Positions 6,036-7,893 of a stretch of 7,893 bases of DNA are shown here, piece after piece. Both the position numbers and the translations under genes were made by a program. Every line of letters starts with the position of its first letter. The stretch's first letter is position 1. The DNA comes from an uncultured Bacteroidota bacterium (GTDB lineage Bacteria > Bacteroidota > Bacteroidia > Flavobacteriales > Flavobacteriaceae): positions 1 to 7,893 of the forward strand of contig CAIJFC010000013.1 in assembly GCA_903819815.1 (NCBI GenBank). The letters run 5' to 3'. The notes under the pieces were generated by a model, which searched no databases, was not told the origin of the DNA, and saw nothing but the letters and a program-made list of their open reading frames with translations.

Positions 6036-7358
6036 ATGAAAGCAAATAATTATCCTTTTTATTTTATTGCACTGGGTTTAATTTCACTACTATTCGGATT
6101 GCTCTGCGGATTACTTGCCGGTTTTCAATATGTCATTCCTGATTTCATAAAAGAGACTTTGCCATTCCATGCAGTCCGACCGTTGCATACTTTTTTTGTG
6201 ATTTCCTGGATTTTACTCAGTGCCATTGGCGGTATTTATTTTTATATTAAAAATGCAAATCAAAGCCTCATCAAATGGCATTTTTGGCTGTTTGTTTTCA
6301 CTGGATTTGGTATTGTTATTTCGTATTTATCGAAAAATTTTGCAGGAAAAGAATACTTAGAGTTTCCGAGTTATTTTTATTTCCCGATTGTCTTGGGTTG
6401 GATTTTATTCGGAATTCATTATTATAAAGCGATGCTGCCGAGCTTTAAAAACTGGCCTGTTTATTATTGGATGTGGGCCACCGGAATCGTTTTTATGATC
6501 TATCATTTTACCGAAGCGCATTTGTGGATGTTGCCATATTTCAGAGAAAACTTTATTCAAAATATTGCATTGCAATGGAAATCGGGCGGTTCTTATGTAG
6601 GCTCGTGGAATATGCTGGTGTATGGAACAGCCCTTTTTGTAATGTCGAAAATTAGTGGTCATGAAAGTTATGCGGTTTCAAAAAAAGCATTTTTCTTTTA
6701 TTTTCTGGGTTTAACCAATTTAATGTTTGGCTGGGCGCACCACATTTACATTGTTCCGACAGCACCTTGGATTCGTTATTTCGCTTACGGAATCAGCATG
6801 ACCGAATGGATTATTCTGTTCTCCATCATTTACGATTGGAAAAAAAATCTTTCCACAGCAAAGAAAACCGAATTCTCTTTAGCCTATAAATTGATGATGA
6901 TGGCTGATTTTTGGGTTTTCTTGAATATCGTTTTAGCCTTGCTGCTGTCTATTCCTGCGATTAATTTGTTTACACACGGAACGCACATTACCGTGGCGCA
7001 TTCGATGGGAACAACTATTGGCATCAACACTTTGATTCTTTTATCGTCGATTGCTTATATATTAGAAATCACGAATCCATTGGGTACGCGCTCACGAAAG
7101 AATATTCAAATCGGAATCAAAATATTTCATAGCTCGTTTCTACTATTTTGGATCACATTGCTCCTTATGGGTGCCAAAAAAGGATACTGGACTTTTTTCA
7201 ATCCCACGATTTCATTTGGTAAATTTCAAGATTCTCTTCATTGGATTTATACCCTATTCACCCTATTTGGCATTGGAATTTTAATTGGGTTGTATATGAT
7301 TGTTTTTGAGTTTTTGAAAAAACTAAGATCCGTTTCTAAAAACAATATTGAAATGTAA
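6036..7358 (+). CDS. norB: NorB-like heme-copper family subunit, divergent active site
   Basis: Catalytic subunit expected to reduce NO to N2O; polytopic membrane protein with about 12 hydrophobic segments, 440 aa against ~465 in cNOR. Compared from memory with Pseudomonas NorB: helix II His51 (RPLHTFF) fits the low-spin heme b ligand; His235-His236 (WAHHIYIVP) fit the helix VII FeB pair; Glu257 (SMTEW) fits the conserved helix VIII Glu; His322 in THGTHITVAHSMG fits the heme b3 ligand. Two sites deviate. Helix X has H-S-M, so Met324 takes the place of the second heme b His. The helix VI HxxxE is missing: if helix VI is VGSWNMLVYGTALFVMSKI, His becomes Gly184/185 and Glu becomes Val188; if HLWML (162-166) is aligned instead, Glu becomes Leu166. 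HFTEAHLW (His157, Glu160, His162) may offer substitute ligands. The setting with norQ, D, E, F and C supports an NO reductase; a different NOR class or chemistry remains possible. Confidence 0.85.
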   Translation: MKANNYPFYFIALGLISLLFGLLCGLLAGFQYVIPDFIKETLPFHAVRPLHTFFVISWILLSAIGGIYFYIKNANQSLIKWHFWLFVFTGFGIVISYLSKNFAGKEYLEFPSYFYFPIVLGWILFGIHYYKAMLPSFKNWPVYYWMWATGIVFMIYHFTEAHLWMLPYFRENFIQNIALQWKSGGSYVGSWNMLVYGTALFVMSKISGHESYAVSKKAFFFYFLGLTNLMFGWAHHIYIVPTAPWIRYFAYGISMTEWIILFSIIYDWKKNLSTAKKTEFSLAYKLMMMADFWVFLNIVLALLLSIPAINLFTHGTHITVAHSMGTTIGINTLILLSSIAYILEITNPLGTRSRKNIQIGIKIFHSSFLLFWITLLLMGAKKGYWTFFNPTISFGKFQDSLHWIYTLFTLFGIGILIGLYMIVFEFLKKLRSVSKNNIEM

Positions 7359-7893
7359 TGCTGATGCCAGTGCTTTTTCTTTTATTCTTGCAGAAACAGG
7401 TAAATCTGCAAGCGTGGCAACATGGTTTCTGAAAGATTGAATGTAATAATTTCCTGTATATTTTTTTGAGTCAAGATAACCAACCATTTGATTCATTTCT
7501 TCATCTGAAATTAACTCCGAATGATACGTGGTTCTCACTTCAAATAGGATGTCGCTTTGTAAAAGAATATCTAAGGATTGCTCAAATTCCGGAAACAAAT
7601 CCGATTGTGTGATTTGGTGAAATTTGTTAGGAACCGCTTTAAAATCTAATGCCACATAATCGATTAGATTTTCGGCGATTAATTGTTTTAAAATATCAGG
7701 TTTAGAACCATTGGTGTCGATCTTTATTAAGAATCCCAATTTTTTAATTTCGCTTATTTGCGCCATACTATTTTTATGCATCAAACATTCTCCACCGCTG
7801 AAAACAACCGCATCAAGCAAGCCTTGTCGGGTTTTTAAAAAAGAAATGGCTTCAGGAAAAGTAATCTTGCCTTTTCCTAAAACAATTTCCGGA
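7323..7893 (-). CDS. nrdG: Anaerobic ribonucleotide reductase activase, NrdG-type (5' end outside window)
   Basis: Radical-SAM enzyme that forms the glycyl radical on anaerobic ribonucleotide reductase NrdD. The reading frame stays open to the window edge, giving 189 visible residues; the true start and the CxxxCxxC iron-sulfur motif lie beyond it. Visible family features: the SAM-binding Gly-Gly-Glu in VVFSGGECLMHK, then a KIDTNGSKPDIL strand-loop, then LIDYVALDFKAVPNKF, a pattern typical of the NrdG2/PflA-like activases. The TTG codon at 7820 is internal, because conserved sequence (ITFPEAISFLKTRQGLLDA) continues upstream of it. Its TAG lies inside norB, making a 36-bp convergent overlap. 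Other activases of the PflA type are less likely but possible; nrdD should be looked for just beyond the right edge. Confidence 0.8.
   Translation of the reverse strand, partial: PEIVLGKGKITFPEAISFLKTRQGLLDAVVFSGGECLMHKNSMAQISEIKKLGFLIKIDTNGSKPDILKQLIAENLIDYVALDFKAVPNKFHQITQSDLFPEFEQSLDILLQSDILFEVRTTYHSELISDEEMNQMVGYLDSKKYTGNYYIQSFRNHVATLADLPVSARIKEKALASALHFNIVFRNGS

Noticed and set aside
6519..6533. HLWML read as the normal NOR HLWVE motif of helix VI
   Set aside because: The Glu is absent, the segment falls at the end of the preceding hydrophobic helix, and about 20 extra residues separate it from the conserved end of helix VI. It is kept only as an alternative source of ligands.
6405..6662. 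Overlapping small open frames inside norB on both strands
   Set aside because: They are out-of-frame readings of the conserved membrane protein.
7818..7820. TTG as the start of the nrdG-like gene
   Set aside because: The frame stays open to the window edge with family-like sequence upstream, and a start here would lose the radical-SAM cysteine motif.
1..7893. tRNA, rRNA, CRISPR array, insertion sequence or long direct repeats
   Set aside because: None was seen by eye; coding regions fill almost the whole window and no transposase-like protein is present.

Overview
The window looks like chromosomal DNA of a Flavobacteria-type Bacteroidota. It is AT-rich, starts lack Shine-Dalgarno sequences and are preceded by A-rich stretches, one promoter-like element resembles the Bacteroidota -7 box, and the protein set fits. 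This placement is inferred from style, not from a marker gene.

Nearly everything is one co-directional (+) gene set for a respiratory nitric oxide reductase (NOR) of the NorCB type. In order: norQ (MoxR/CbbQ-type AAA+ ATPase), a beta-carbonic anhydrase with a lipoprotein signal, norD (VWA/MIDAS protein), a hemerythrin-like plus PAS protein related to the DUF438 family, norE (cytochrome oxidase subunit III-like), norF (small subunit IV-like membrane protein), an OsmC-family thiol protein, norC (membrane-anchored cytochrome c) and norB (catalytic heme-copper-family subunit). Spacing is very tight from norD to norF (1 bp gap, 10 bp overlap, 2 bp gap) and from osmC to norB (1 bp overlap, 3 bp gap), suggesting two translationally coupled blocks. 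A gap of 82 bp between norF and osmC holds a perfect FNR/DNR-like dyad and a -7-like element at class II spacing, so osmC-norC-norB probably has its own NO- or oxygen-responsive promoter.

Convergent with norB, and overlapping its last 36 bp, is the 3' part of a minus-strand radical-SAM gene of the NrdG type (anaerobic ribonucleotide reductase activase), which runs off the right edge. Together with NOR this suggests a facultatively anaerobic or microaerobic life.

Expected division of labour: NorC passes electrons to NorB, which reduces NO to N2O; NorQ and NorD install or activate the non-heme iron; NorE and NorF are accessory membrane subunits. The hemerythrin/PAS and OsmC proteins are plausible sensing or damage-control partners. 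The carbonic anhydrase is unexpected here.

The most unusual point is NorB itself. It carries the family framework (helix II His, helix VII His-His, helix X heme b3 His) but lacks the standard helix VI HxxxE ligands of FeB, and has H-S-M where helix X normally has H-x-H. It is therefore a divergent NOR-like enzyme whose chemistry should not be assumed from the name.
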